A stretch of DNA of 64,000 nucleotides from G965216255 sp965216255 (GCA_965216255.1 OZ244148.1:3162001-3226000); one strand, 5' to 3'; counted from the first letter of the stretch, positions 1-8,501 are shown. Notes: generated by a model from the sequence alone, not told the origin. Numbers and translations: made by a program.

Positions 1-450
1 TGGCCGCTCTTGCTGTCACCGGGTGCCGCCAGACGCAGGAGCACTGCCTGCCGCAACAGGCGCCGGGCCATGGTCTGCCTTCCGGTGAAGACTTCCCCCA
101 GCCCCATCCGGTCACAAAGGATCCCGTTGGCTTCGTGGAAGCCCACACAGACACGCTTCGTTTCCTCGAGAGCCCGGGCATCCTGGATAGGCAGTGGCTT
201 CTTCGCCTGCTTGCGCGCCGCGACAACGTCGCCTGCGCTATCAGCAGGGGGAAAGAGAGAGGGTTGTTTGTCTTCCTGGAGGCGACGCAATTCGAGCTCG
301 GCGATCCATAGCAGAGCTTCGAGGGCCTCTCGTTCGGGTGCGCTGCCCACGGACGATCTTGAGGCGGCTAGCCTTCGGCATCACGGAAGCCATGCACGAT
401 CTGCATGGACATGTTCTTGGTGCAGTCGGAGACTAAGCACGAACATGATG
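1..450 (-). pseudogene. IS1634-like transposase, N-terminal fragment, frameshifted, runs off left edge
   Basis: Reading the minus strand, three consecutive frames give one coherent protein start: 'MSMQIVHGFRDAEG', then 'SRLKIVRG', then 'VGSAPEREALEALLWIAEL' and on to 'VGFHEANGILCDRMGLG' and 'RRLLRQAVLLRLAAPG'. This layout (short basic start, acidic spacer, then a GfhEvyG...RLLR..VLLRLA.P block) matches my recollection of IS1634-family transposase N-termini. The first switch is at an in-frame TAG near 385, the second near 350. Codons in the last frame have high GC at position 3, as expected for former coding DNA. The gene continues beyond base 1. Only the N-terminal third is visible, so the DDE residues cannot be checked. 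Confidence 0.5.
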
Positions 451-1129
451 GGGCAAGATGCGCATAATCGTGGCTGAACTCTACATCTATGCGTGTCAAT
501 CAACACAACGATGACCCATCAACGGATGCTCGTTCACATTTGCTTGGCTACAAGCCAATTAGGGAACTGGGGACCGTAGGATATCGCCGCGCTCGGGGCA
601 GGCTGGAACAGAGGAATCTGTCCCGCCAGATGCGACGTTCTCCTGAGCTCGTGGCATACGGAGAGTCTATGGTTGGCTCTTGGTAGACGGAGGAGGCCTG
701 CCTGGGATACAAGCCATTTTTTCCCGTTAACCCGCGCCGGCGATCTGCGCGGCCGTGATTTCCGGGGGCCGGTAGTGGGCTGCCGGGTCAAACGGCGCCA
801 CATGGGCCGCCAGTACGTACTACAAGGGGACAGGGCGATTCCCGCTCCGAGGGAACCGCTGACAACACCAAGATTGATTATTCAGCACGGCCAGACAGCG
901 GCAATGAGTCCGTCGGGTTGACCCGCAGATGGATCTTAGGGATTGACTGCCTCCCCGGTTCAATTGACGCAAATGTTCACCATCACATTGAACTAGCATT
1001 TGAAACCCATTGGAAGCGGAGCTAAAGCTGCGCCGGGAGCCGAATGCGCGCCAACAACCTGCATACCACCAAGCGGGCTGCCCTCGCCAGATACATGGCA
1101 GCGGTAACCTCCAATCGAGCATTGCGCGC
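451..1129. other. No recognisable gene
   Basis: I see short open frames on both strands here but none with a recognisable domain, ribosome binding site or coherent codon use. It separates the transposase relic from the metal-handling cluster and may contain decayed DNA. Confidence 0.5.
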
Positions 1130-1720
1130 TTAGTGGTGGGTGTGCGTATGGTCGTGCCGGCTCTGATGGAACACTACATGAAGCAACGAGCCTCCCACAA
1201 ACGCCTGGTATAACTCAGTGCCACCGCCAAACCATTGTGTGCCCATGGCATACCCGACGACAGTTAGGCTGACTATCGCTATAATTCCGAGAGATGCTAT
1301 GCGGAAACCGTGCCTTGGTCTAAGCAGCCACCATACCATCATTCCTACGAACAGCCGGTGCAGGACAACGGCGGCCTTGAAGCCCGTGCCTTCCGGAACC
1401 AAGGCTGCACCCTCCAGCGAAACGTGCAGTGCCAATCCAGAAAAACCGACTATGAGCGCAAGATTATCGGTATGCGGGGCAAGCGAATGCGAAATGCGCT
1501 CCACCACAAGGGGTACCGCCAGACCGAGAGCAAGCACTCCGAACAGGACTAGACCATACTCGGCCCAGCCGTGTTCCATTACATGCCATATGACCAATGC
1601 CGGCACGGACACGTACATGCATAGGTCAAACAGGCGTGCCGTTCTAGGTAAGTCATGAAGCCAACCATACAGAACGGTACCCCCTATCGGGGCTAGGAGC
1701 GATGCAATCAGTAGGAGCAT
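1130..1720 (-). CDS. ZIP-like integral membrane protein with His-rich tail
   Basis: 196 residues with about seven hydrophobic segments and a C-terminal tail ending in HDHTHTHH. Two segments carry motifs reminiscent of the metal site of ZIP transporters: 'LALHVSLEGAAL' (H-x3-E-G) and 'AVVLHRLFVGMMVWWL' (a His in the next segment). ZIP proteins import or move Zn2+, Fe2+ or related ions across the inner membrane. ATG at 1720 is preceded by a GGGGC stretch. The gene lies about 170 bases downstream of a His-rich metal-binding protein on the same strand and about 1.5 kb from a divergently transcribed CDF exporter, which supports a metal role. It is shorter than typical ZIPs (about 250-310), so substrate and direction are inference. 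Confidence 0.6.
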   Translation of the reverse strand: MLLLIASLLAPIGGTVLYGWLHDLPRTARLFDLCMYVSVPALVIWHVMEHGWAEYGLVLFGVLALGLAVPLVVERISHSLAPHTDNLALIVGFSGLALHVSLEGAALVPEGTGFKAAVVLHRLFVGMMVWWLLRPRHGFRIASLGIIAIVSLTVVGYAMGTQWFGGGTELYQAFVGGSLLHVVFHQSRHDHTHTHH

Positions 1721-1887
1721 ACTGCCCCGGTTGCATGAAACAGGTTGTCAACAACGTGGCTGGGCGGCTCGTTTTTTGGCACACAGCCATTCAACCCACC
1801 TCTAGCCCCTCGAACAAGGAGGATCCATCTGCGGATTGCAGCCCTGTAGGCGGCTGCAATTCTGGAAATCCGTAGCAAAGAATCAGA

Positions 1888-2187
1888 CTATCCCGCGCCG
1901 TGGTCGTCGCCGTGGCCACCGTGCGGGTGGTATAGATGTCCTCCGACCAGGTAGTCCGTGCTTTCGCCGTGTGGAATTGCTTCGTGACCGCAGTCAGGGC
2001 CATGTTCGTGTCCAGACCCGTATCCATCGCAGGTGTGGTCCGGCGTACACTCGTCAGGATGCGACTCGGTCGCCGACAAACTATGCTCGTCGTAGTGGCC
2101 ACTATGGTCATGGTGCTTTACTGCGATATGTCCGCAGCCTGGCGCGTCTTGATGATCACGGTTTTCGTGGGTAGGGTGACGAGCCAT
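1888..2187 (-). CDS. Small His/Asp-rich metal-binding protein
   Basis: 99 residues, roughly a quarter His, with recurring blocks 'CGHIAVKHHDH', 'GHYDEH', 'CTPDHTCDG', 'CGHEAIPHGESTDYLVGGHL' and 'HPHGGHGDDHG'. No signal peptide or membrane segment is visible, so it is probably cytoplasmic. Proteins of this block pattern are common beside CzcD-type transporters and are often mislabelled 'zinc transporter permease'; the evident role is Zn2+/Co2+ buffering or delivery. Compared with the second copy at 4288-4590, the 'DYLHDGHLHH' block near the N-terminus is missing here, suggesting an internal deletion. ATG at 2187 follows GACGAGCC. It is divergent from the CDF gene at 3205. Confidence 0.7.
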   Translation of the reverse strand: MARHPTHENRDHQDAPGCGHIAVKHHDHSGHYDEHSLSATESHPDECTPDHTCDGYGSGHEHGPDCGHEAIPHGESTDYLVGGHLYHPHGGHGDDHGAG

Positions 2188-3204
2188 GGCTCGTCAAATT
2201 TGGTTATCTGTGGCTATTAGCGTGGGCTTCGGGCAAACCCTGCTCATGGCGGATTGTTCACCATGAAACGACCTCGCTCAATTCCCTATCGAAACCGTGA
2301 TAAAGCTGTCTAAATCTGGAAATAGCTGCGACATACTAAACGGAAATTTATCTGCAATCAAAATTATGGCAAGGTGATAACCAGTGCAATCCTCGGCGCC
2401 GACACGTCCTCAACGGTTTACAAGCGCGCTACAGAAGCGGCAGATTAGGGAACAGCATCGGCCGTCACGTTCCCTCTACAGGTCGTAATGATAGAAAGAT
2501 AGCGGGACGTTGGCCGTGTCGCCACCCTTGATTCACTGCGGCCATGAGAATCCATCCTGAACCCGACGAGGAGAAGCAAGTGCCTGGTCCCCAGCCATGT
2601 TTCCGCGTTCTCAGGCACCTGCGAACACAAGACGAGACCCACCGGCAGGTGCCGGGCGAACGGGCAATCTATCCTGGAAGGGGGCACCGGGCAGCGATCG
2701 CAATACACCTCTGCGCCACCACGCTTGATGGTTACGAAGTGGTTATGCGCTTTGGCAGGAGCGTAAGGAATTGGCCGTAGAGCGGGACCAGGCCTTTTTT
2801 GGACAAGCGGGATTCAGCTCCGCTCGATGGCGCCACGGACCTGCGACACCATGGCCCCCTGGCCGGCTGTGTTGTCGATATCATGGAGATCGCAAGGCGC
2901 ACTGGTTGCACGACTTCCTGTGACCAATGCCGGTAACGTTAACCGGAAGCCGGACGAATGGCCTGGATCGCAGTAGCCACGGAAGGAGCCCGCAATTTTG
3001 ACCAAACGGTACGGGAAACGCCATCCCGGAAGAACTACAAATGTGGTCACGAAAGCCAGGCACTGCCTTGACAACAGGCAGATTTTCCAACTACCTTTAC
3101 TTCAACTCCACGGTATGCTAATCCCAAAGCTGCCTGTTCTCTGGAGCCGGCCGCGTTTTTGGGGCCCGGCGCGGTTCATGCCTGATTTACTATTCTAAGA
3201 CAAG
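2188..3204. other. 1-kb intergenic region between divergent metal genes
   Basis: It must hold the promoters of the leftward His-rich gene and the rightward CDF gene, but I cannot point to convincing -35/-10 pairs or a metalloregulator operator. A Cys-rich open frame at 2445-2790 on the minus strand matches nothing I know and is not called. Confidence 0.4.
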
Positions 3205-4287
3205 ATGGGCTCCAGACACCACGAAGAACACGATCATGGTCATGACCATGATCGCGGCCGCGGTGGACACCAGCACGACCTGCGCGGGGCGAGCAAGCGG
3301 AGCCTAGCCAGTGTACTCGTGCTGATTGTGGGCTATATGGTTGTTGAAGTAATAGGGGGAATCCTTTCCGGTAGCTTGGCGCTTATTGCCGACGCTGGCC
3401 ACATGCTGACGGATGCAGCATCAATTGGATTTGCACTAGTTGCGCTTCACTTTGCCTCTAGGCCCGCATCCGCTGAGCGGACATTTGGATACTACCGCCT
3501 CGAAATTCTGGCTCCTCTGGCGAACGCCTTGACGCTTTGGCTCGTAGCTGCCTGGGTGATTTTTGAGGCGTATCACCGATTCTTCTCGGTTCCCGAGGTA
3601 GAAGGTGGACTAGTTTTGGCCGTAGGCACGGTCGGACTGCTCGTGAATATTGCGGCAGCCTGGATCTTGCACCGATCTGCGGAACACGACCTAAACGTCG
3701 AAGGGGTCTTTGCCCGCGTAATGGCCGATCTTTTGGGGTCCATTGGTGTGGTGATCTCCGGAGTCCTTATCTGGGCATTCGGATGGCAGCTTGCCGACCC
3801 CATTGTGAGCATCGTTATTGGTCTGCTGATTTTGCTCAGCACATGGCGCTTGCTAGGTAAGGTTATCAATGTACTTCTACAGGGAGCTCCCGAACACGTA
3901 GACGTGTATCGTCTTTGCAGCGAAATGGAGGAATCGGAAGGTGTCGTGCTGATTCATGACATTCACGTGTGGAATCTGGCTCCTAGCTACGATGTTCTGA
4001 CGGCACATGTAATCATTGACCCAGCGCTGGGCGCAGGCGACATCGAAGCTCTGCGCAAGAGTCTTCGTAAGATTGCGGCAAGTGAATTCGGTATCCAGCA
4101 CATTACGCTGCAGTTGGAGTCCTCCCCGGCCGATTGTACGGAAAATCACCATGTAAACCATCTACATGCCCGTGTCGGGACACGCAAACCTAAGCCGTCG
4201 CTGGTTCAGCAGTTGAAGAAATTCCTCGGCCTGGAGGACGATCACCAGGACCACCATCATCACTCGCACGGCGGTCACCATCACTAG
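3205..4287 (+). CDS. czcD: CzcD-type cation diffusion facilitator (Zn2+/Co2+/Cd2+ efflux)
   Basis: 360 residues: a His/Asp-rich N-terminus (HHEEHDHGHDHDRG, residues 5-18), six membrane segments (about 33-215), a C-terminal ferredoxin-like metal-binding domain with 'HDIHVWNL' and a His-rich end (DHHHHSHGGHHH). CDF proteins are proton-driven exporters of divalent metals in the inner membrane. TM2 shows the expected metal-site motif 'ADAGHMLTDA' (H66, D70). In TM5 the usual HxxxD reads 'ARVMAD', with Arg171 (CGC, one transition from CAC) at the expected His position and Asp175 retained. This may alter or weaken transport. The gene ends at TAG 4285-4287, but the same frame stays open for 100 more codons encoding a His-rich domain (next entry). 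Confidence 0.92.
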   Translation: MGSRHHEEHDHGHDHDRGRGGHQHDLRGASKRSLASVLVLIVGYMVVEVIGGILSGSLALIADAGHMLTDAASIGFALVALHFASRPASAERTFGYYRLEILAPLANALTLWLVAAWVIFEAYHRFFSVPEVEGGLVLAVGTVGLLVNIAAAWILHRSAEHDLNVEGVFARVMADLLGSIGVVISGVLIWAFGWQLADPIVSIVIGLLILLSTWRLLGKVINVLLQGAPEHVDVYRLCSEMEESEGVVLIHDIHVWNLAPSYDVLTAHVIIDPALGAGDIEALRKSLRKIAASEFGIQHITLQLESSPADCTENHHVNHLHARVGTRKPKPSLVQQLKKFLGLEDDHQDHHHHSHGGHHH

Positions 4288-4590
4288 CACGGACCGGAGT
4301 GCGGGTATACGGCCGTAGAGCGCTGGGACCATACAGATTACTTGCATGACGGGCACCTCCACCATGAATGCGGCGGGCACTATCACGAACACTCCCCCAC
4401 GGTAACGGGCGCAATCCCTGAGGCTTGCATGCCTGACCACAGTTGCGACGGGCACGTGACGGGACACCAACATGGCTCTGGGCGTGAGCATGAAGCAGTG
4501 CCGCATGGCGACCACACTGACTATCTTGTTGCCGGGCATCTCCACCATCCGCATCGTGGCCATTGTGACGACCACGGCAGGGTCACGTAA
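4288..4590 (+). pseudogene. Second His-rich metal-binding gene, in frame behind the CDF stop; start lost or readthrough domain
   Basis: From 4288 to the TAA at 4588-4590 the frame encodes 'HGPECGYTAVERWDHTDYLH' followed by GHLHHECGGHYHEH, 'CMPDHSCDGHVTGHQHG' and 'HGDHTDYLVAGHLHHPH', homologous along its length to the protein at 1888-2187 and to the wider family that begins near 'CGHTAVKHDGH'. No ATG is present upstream of this block; the first usable start is TTG at 4342, which would drop the N-terminal block. The block follows the CDF stop codon without a gap and in the same frame. It is either a gene that lost its start when it was joined to the CDF, a readthrough extension of the CDF, or a shortened TTG-started protein of 82 residues. 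Confidence 0.65.
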
Positions 4591-4722
4591 GAAGCGTATA
4601 AGGTCGGCACTGGACTGTAACAGGAGCAATTGATCTGCCAATTCTTCTTGAGCCACTGTGCAGTGCGGACGGGTAGTTTGGTCTACCTCGTGAATGCGGT
4701 ATGCTTGCTTCTCTTCGGGCAT
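4583..4722 (-). pseudogene. Possible ArsR/SmtB metalloregulator remnant (N-terminus only)
   Basis: The minus strand encodes 'MPEEKQAYRIHEVDQTTRP', 'HCTVAQEELADQ' and 'SADLIRFLRDPA'. The last block resembles the 'LFkaLgDptRlrIL' start of the ArsR winged helix, and the preceding 'H/CxVaxxeL' resembles the alpha-1 region of metal-sensing ArsR proteins. After DPA the frame runs into the antisense of the His-rich gene, so the DNA-binding helix is gone. A metal sensor next to a CDF and a His-rich protein is a usual arrangement. The similarity is by eye and short, hence modest confidence. Confidence 0.35.
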
Positions 4723-5078
4723 GCAGCTCCGGCTGCAATTGGTAGCGGCTGGGGGGATAGGTTGAAGCCTGGAGCATACCTCGCCCATTGGAGCTAGGAT
4801 GCCTATAGTAATGGGGACAATGCGTAATTGCGCTCATGAGTAGCGGACCAATAGCCAGGCGTGATACCGCGGCGCCGGTACCAGAGTACGGGTTCGAACG
4901 AGGCCCTTACGTTCGTGGAGAAGTGGCGTATTGTCACTGGCGTCGTGTCCGAATGGGTGAAATGTGGAATACGGAGTATTCGTTAGGGCTAGTCCCCAAA
5001 CAAGGTCGCAGCTTGGCCTTGCCGATCGGCATTTCCTTATCTTGCTTCGCCAAACTAATGTTGAGGTAAGACAGCACT
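4723..5078. other. Intergenic, no gene seen
   Basis: Open frames here are short and have no recognisable domain. It must carry the promoter of plsC. Confidence 0.4.
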
Positions 5079-5855
5079 ATGCGGTCGCGAACAGGGTCGG
5101 CTTTGATCTGGGCCGGAGTAGGTGGGCTCTTCGTGCTGTGGCTGCCCATGGTTGGTTTGTATCGGTTGCTGGACCGTGACCCGGCCCGGTATAACTGTGG
5201 CCGGTTTTTTCGACATCTGGGCAGCATGATTACCCGGATTAATCTTACCTGGACGATTGAAATTGACGGGAAAGAGATCGAGAATCCACGCAACCCTTAC
5301 GTTGTAGTGTGCAACCACCTTTCCCAGGCCGATATTCCGATCATCTGCCGCTTGCCATGGGAAATGAAATGGGTAGCCAAGCAAGAAATCGTGAAGGCGC
5401 CGCTTATTGGATGGCTCATGCGGATGGTCGGTGACCTGCCTGTTGACCGCTCCAGCAAGGCCAGCGGAGCGCGCGTATTGGTAACGGCGCGTCATTATCT
5501 CAGGCACCGGTGCTCCGTGATGTTTTTTCCGGAAGGCACGCGCTCCCGTGACGGGCGTCTTGGAGCTTTCTCGGACGGGGCGTTTCGCCTAGCGATAAAG
5601 GCTCAGGTTCCCATACTTCCTCTCGTAATTGACGGGTCCCAGTACACGCTGCCCGGAATGGGCTGGAGAATCGGCACGGCCCACGTGCGCCTGCGGGTTC
5701 TGGAGCCGGTCTTGACTTCAGGACTACAGGCAAGTGACACGGTAGCGCTCCGCGAGCGCGTGCGGAGCACCATCGCCGTAGAGCTTGCTACCTGGCGCGG
5801 CCTACCGGCAGCAGCTGTTGACGCCTTGAGCGTGGCAGGAGGCGGGAACAGATAA
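5079..5855 (+). CDS. plsC: 1-acyl-sn-glycerol-3-phosphate acyltransferase
   Basis: 258 residues of the PlsC/LPLAT family, which transfers an acyl chain to the sn-2 position of lysophosphatidate to make phosphatidic acid at the inner membrane. A hydrophobic N-terminal segment (about 8-30) is followed by catalytic motif I H(x4)D as 'NHLSQAD' (H80, D85), and motif III 'FPEGTRSRDG' (150-159), then 'VPILPLVIDG'. Length is typical. ATG at 5079 is the first start after a TAA in frame; the upstream AGGTAAGA is a plausible ribosome binding site. The gene stands alone, followed closely by tRNA-Gln. Confidence 0.93.
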   Translation: MRSRTGSALIWAGVGGLFVLWLPMVGLYRLLDRDPARYNCGRFFRHLGSMITRINLTWTIEIDGKEIENPRNPYVVVCNHLSQADIPIICRLPWEMKWVAKQEIVKAPLIGWLMRMVGDLPVDRSSKASGARVLVTARHYLRHRCSVMFFPEGTRSRDGRLGAFSDGAFRLAIKAQVPILPLVIDGSQYTLPGMGWRIGTAHVRLRVLEPVLTSGLQASDTVALRERVRSTIAVELATWRGLPAAAVDALSVAGGGNR

Positions 5856-5881
5856 TCGTGTGTGGGCATTTAGCGGAATTT

Positions 5882-5954
5882 TGCCCTGTAGCTCAATTGG
5901 CAGAGCGCCTGGCTCTGGACCAGGAGGTTCCAGGTTCGAATCCTGGCGGGGCAA
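5882..5954 (+). tRNA. tRNA-Gln (anticodon CTG)
   Basis: Folds as a complete cloverleaf: 7-bp acceptor stem TGCCCTG/CGGGGCA with the weak U1-A72 pair characteristic of tRNA-Gln, D stem GCTC/GAGC, anticodon stem CCTGG/CCAGG with loop CTCTGGA (anticodon CTG, reading CAG), and T stem CCAGG/CCTGG with TTCGAAT loop. The discriminator is A at 5954; CCA is not encoded. No tRNA neighbours are visible. Confidence 0.95.
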
Positions 5955-6096
5955 CGGCTCCAGATGCGTGATGTCAGAGCGTGGTTGCACGTTGAGCTTT
6001 TGCCGCAGGCACCTAAGAGTGCATCAAGTGGGACAATGGCCATCCTCGCTGGTATCTCTTGGTAGGGCCGCCCGGATCCAATGTGGGTCTGTCTGT

Positions 6097-6951
6097 CTAC
6101 TCTCGGGCGGCTTTGTAGACTATCGCCAAGATCCCCGCATACCGGTCCTGGGATCGGTCCATGCGGCCGATTCCCGGCGCGTAGAGACTTGATATAGTAC
6201 CGTCCAGAAATAGCGCATCCTTGCAGCCCAATTGGTTGAGAAAGATGCGGCTGAATGTGTAGAAATTTACCGGCCCGTGTGAGATAGCCAGCATAATCCT
6301 GCCATCGGCGCGGACGCCGATACCACTGCGGAGGCGACAGTTTTGAGACCTTTCTGTGAAGGCGGGATGGACCTTGCCATCCTGCAGAAGAAGGGGGCCG
6401 GATTGCAGCGCTAGATCTATGTCAGAGGCGTCCAGCGGAAACAGCGAGGATTCCACAATATGCCCCTCGTTATTTGCCAAGTAGAATACGCCGTTGGGCT
6501 TGAGGTAGAAATTGCCGTCGCCATTGAGCAGGTTTAGCGGCTGTCTTTCTATCCCGTTTTGAATAAGAAGCCCCGTTGGGATGAATCCAGGCTCGTAAAT
6601 ACCGCCGTTTGTAATGGCAACCAGGCTGTCACCGCGCTCTTCGAGCCAGACGCGGGCATTCTCAAGCGTCAGGAAAGGTAGCCCGTCAGCATTCTTCCAA
6701 AGCAGTTCAATGTCATGACGCGCGATATCTATCTCGACTACGTCAAAGGTTGCCTCGTGGCAGGGCTGATTCTGGGCCGCCCGCCTTAGCGTAGAGCACC
6801 CCGTAGCAAGGATCAGAATGGCTGCCGAGACTACGCAGGTTTGCACGGGTATGCGGCGGTGGACAGTGCGTGGCGCTCGTGGAGGCAGCATTCGAAGCTC
6901 ACTATTTATCCTATTCCTTGGCAGCGCCGCAGGCATTCCCCGCGCAATCAT
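6097..6951 (-). CDS. Phosphodiester glycosidase (NAGPA/DUF2233) family lipoprotein
   Basis: The C-terminal 230 residues contain family hallmarks: 'AITNGGIYEPGFIPTGLLI', 'GPLLLQDGKVHPAF', 'RSGIGVRADGRIMLAIS' and 'LGCKDALFLDGTISSLY'. Members hydrolyse phosphodiester-linked sugars (N-acetylglucosamine-1-phosphodiester glycosidase type) or related polysaccharide bonds. A hydrophobic stretch ending 'LILATGC' looks like a lipoprotein signal, so the enzyme is probably envelope-anchored. ATG at 6951 overlaps the TGA of the upstream GNAT gene (ATGA), indicating translational coupling; a later ATG at 6891 would give a more usual signal-peptide length and may be the real start. Confidence 0.85.
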   Translation of the reverse strand: MIARGMPAALPRNRINSELRMLPPRAPRTVHRRIPVQTCVVSAAILILATGCSTLRRAAQNQPCHEATFDVVEIDIARHDIELLWKNADGLPFLTLENARVWLEERGDSLVAITNGGIYEPGFIPTGLLIQNGIERQPLNLLNGDGNFYLKPNGVFYLANNEGHIVESSLFPLDASDIDLALQSGPLLLQDGKVHPAFTERSQNCRLRSGIGVRADGRIMLAISHGPVNFYTFSRIFLNQLGCKDALFLDGTISSLYAPGIGRMDRSQDRYAGILAIVYKAARE

Positions 6952-7448
6952 ACGTTCTTGTGGTACAGGTGTAGTGGCCTGCCGCAGCCCGGAACGGCTA
7001 CTTCTGCCGAAAGCGCGAAGCCAAGACTTTGTAGCGTTCTTACGGAGGCGGTGTTGTCTGGCTGGGTTATTGCAACAATGCGCTTCAACTGCCATCTGGT
7101 TCTGGCTTCCGCAAGTACCGCCCGCGCAGCATAACCTTGCTGTCGGTGCGCGTTCAGCAGGGCAAAGCTGATGTCAATCTCAGGCAAGGCTTCGCGTCGC
7201 AATAGCCCACAGATGCCGATGGGCGCGTCCGTGTTATTATGTACGACGCAATAAAGCCCGAAGCCATGCTCGGCGTAGCTCGCAGCAGGCCCCGCCTCCA
7301 GGTACTGTCGGGCATCTGCAGTCGTGCGAACGCGCTTGTCTCCGACATACAGAAGGAAGGCAGGATCGTTCAAGAGCTCGAGAATAAAGGCGGCATCGCC
7401 GCTCGCAAGGTGTCGGAGCCGAAGCCGCCTAGTTTCAAGCAATGCCAT
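6948..7448 (-). CDS. GNAT-family N-acetyltransferase (RimJ/RimL-like)
   Basis: 166 residues: 'TRRLRLRHLASGDAAFILEL' opening, 'GLYCVVHNNTDAPIGICGLL', 'EIDISFALLNAHRQQGYAAR' (the acetyl-CoA pyrophosphate loop, Q/RxxGxA form) and 'NTASVRTLQSLGFAL'. This is the layout of GCN5-related acetyltransferases that modify N-terminal or small-molecule amines such as ribosomal-protein alpha-amines. Start ATG at 7448 fits the usual family N-terminus. It overlaps the following glycosidase gene by 4 nt and is first in the two-gene unit. The substrate cannot be inferred. Confidence 0.9.
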   Translation of the reverse strand: MALLETRRLRLRHLASGDAAFILELLNDPAFLLYVGDKRVRTTADARQYLEAGPAASYAEHGFGLYCVVHNNTDAPIGICGLLRREALPEIDISFALLNAHRQQGYAARAVLAEARTRWQLKRIVAITQPDNTASVRTLQSLGFALSAEVAVPGCGRPLHLYHKNV

Positions 7449-7554
7449 CGTTTAATATTACCCGATAGGTTAGCGGGATCGATCCACTTGCGCCTGCAGG
7501 CGCGTGCACGTATATAGGGTAAGCTTGATGTTCATTCTTTGACGCCATACCCTC

Positions 7555-8193
7555 TTGAATTCCGCAGAATCACTTCTAACGTTAAAGCAGGCCGCGATGC
7601 GTCTCGGCGTGCATCCTTCGACGCTTAGGCGCTGGGCGGACAGGGGAGATGTCCTCGTAGTGTTAACGCCGGGGGGCCACAGGCGATTCCCTCCGTCGGA
7701 GATAGAGCGACTGACGAGCGGAGCTCGTGCCGTGCTTGTGCCTGGTCCGGCACTTTGGACTACGCTTGAGAACCAGGCCCTCACGCATACCCGGGCCGAG
7801 TTGGCTGGCAGTGCCGAGGAGGGCTGGATGGTTCGCATGGACGAAGCGGATCGTGCGGTGCAGCGCGAGTTGGGCAGGCGTACGATGGGGCTCATGATGC
7901 AGTATGTTGCGGCTTCGGATCAAGATGACTACCTGCTGGGTGAGGCTCGGTCCCTAGGCCAAGTCTATGCGAAAATGAGCATGCGTACAGGGCTGTGTCT
8001 TAGTCAGACACTGCAGGCCATGATGTTTTTCAGGCAGAATGTTGTGGAGGCCATCGTGGTACTTCCAGAAGCGGAGCGGGCGCGGCTGCCTGCAAGGGAA
8101 CGCCTGCTGCGCCGCGTGAATACGTTTCTCAATGCCGTTCTGCTAGGTGCGACTGAGTCGTATGAGGTCGCGGGCAGTCGCAGCGACCAATAG
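7555..8193 (+). CDS. MerR/excisionase-type DNA-binding regulator with helical sensor-like C-domain
   Basis: 212 residues. Residues 7-50 form a MerR-like winged helix: 'LTLKQAAMRLGVHPSTLRRW' followed by ADRGDVLVVLTPGGHRRF. The remaining 150 residues are all-helical ('EARSLGQVYAKMSMRTGLCL', 'LQAMMFFRQNVVEAI'), somewhat like the RsbRD-type or PucR-adjacent sensor N-domains, but I cannot assign a ligand. No in-frame ATG precedes the HTH; TTG at 7555 is the best start. The first in-frame internal ATG is past helix 1. It is divergently transcribed from the GNAT gene, with about 105 bases between them. Confidence 0.75.
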   Translation: MNSAESLLTLKQAAMRLGVHPSTLRRWADRGDVLVVLTPGGHRRFPPSEIERLTSGARAVLVPGPALWTTLENQALTHTRAELAGSAEEGWMVRMDEADRAVQRELGRRTMGLMMQYVAASDQDDYLLGEARSLGQVYAKMSMRTGLCLSQTLQAMMFFRQNVVEAIVVLPEAERARLPARERLLRRVNTFLNAVLLGATESYEVAGSRSDQ

Positions 8194-8501
8194 AGGCGCC
8201 TGCATATTGGATAGGCTCTGGGCCGAGTGTCAGAGAGGTAGCCAGGTAACTGTTTGGGTGATCCGCTTGGCAATTAGGTGGTTTGCAGTGCAAGTGTCGG
8301 ACTGGGATTCGCACGAGGCCGTATGGGCGCCGCCAAGCGACGAGCATAGGTGGTGGGTTGTCCCATAAGCAGCGCGCAGCCTGTGATGTATACCGAAACC
8401 ACTTGCAGCACCATCATGCCTTGTTGCGCAACTAATGGGCCCGTGATACCTTGCATGCTTGATCCCTGCCGGGCACGTTTCGGCACATATTCCCAGCCAA
8501 C
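8194..8501. other. Intergenic, no gene seen
   Basis: Upstream region of the ferredoxin-NADP reductase gene. No hairpin-plus-T-run or clear promoter stands out. Confidence 0.4.

Noticed and set aside
10..477. 155-codon plus-strand frame at the left edge
   Set aside because: It is the antisense of the frameshifted IS1634-like fragment; the minus-strand frames give coherent transposase motifs while this frame is Arg/Ser-rich and matches nothing.
2445..2790. Cys-containing minus-strand frame in the metal intergenic region
   Set aside because: Tempting as a metal-binding protein, but no recognisable motif, no clear ribosome binding site and no conserved neighbour relation beyond position.
4162..4788. 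208-codon minus-strand frame over the CDF end and His-rich block
   Set aside because: Most of it is antisense to His-rich coding DNA, giving Val/Met-rich nonsense. Only the part right of 4583 may be a real ArsR-like remnant.
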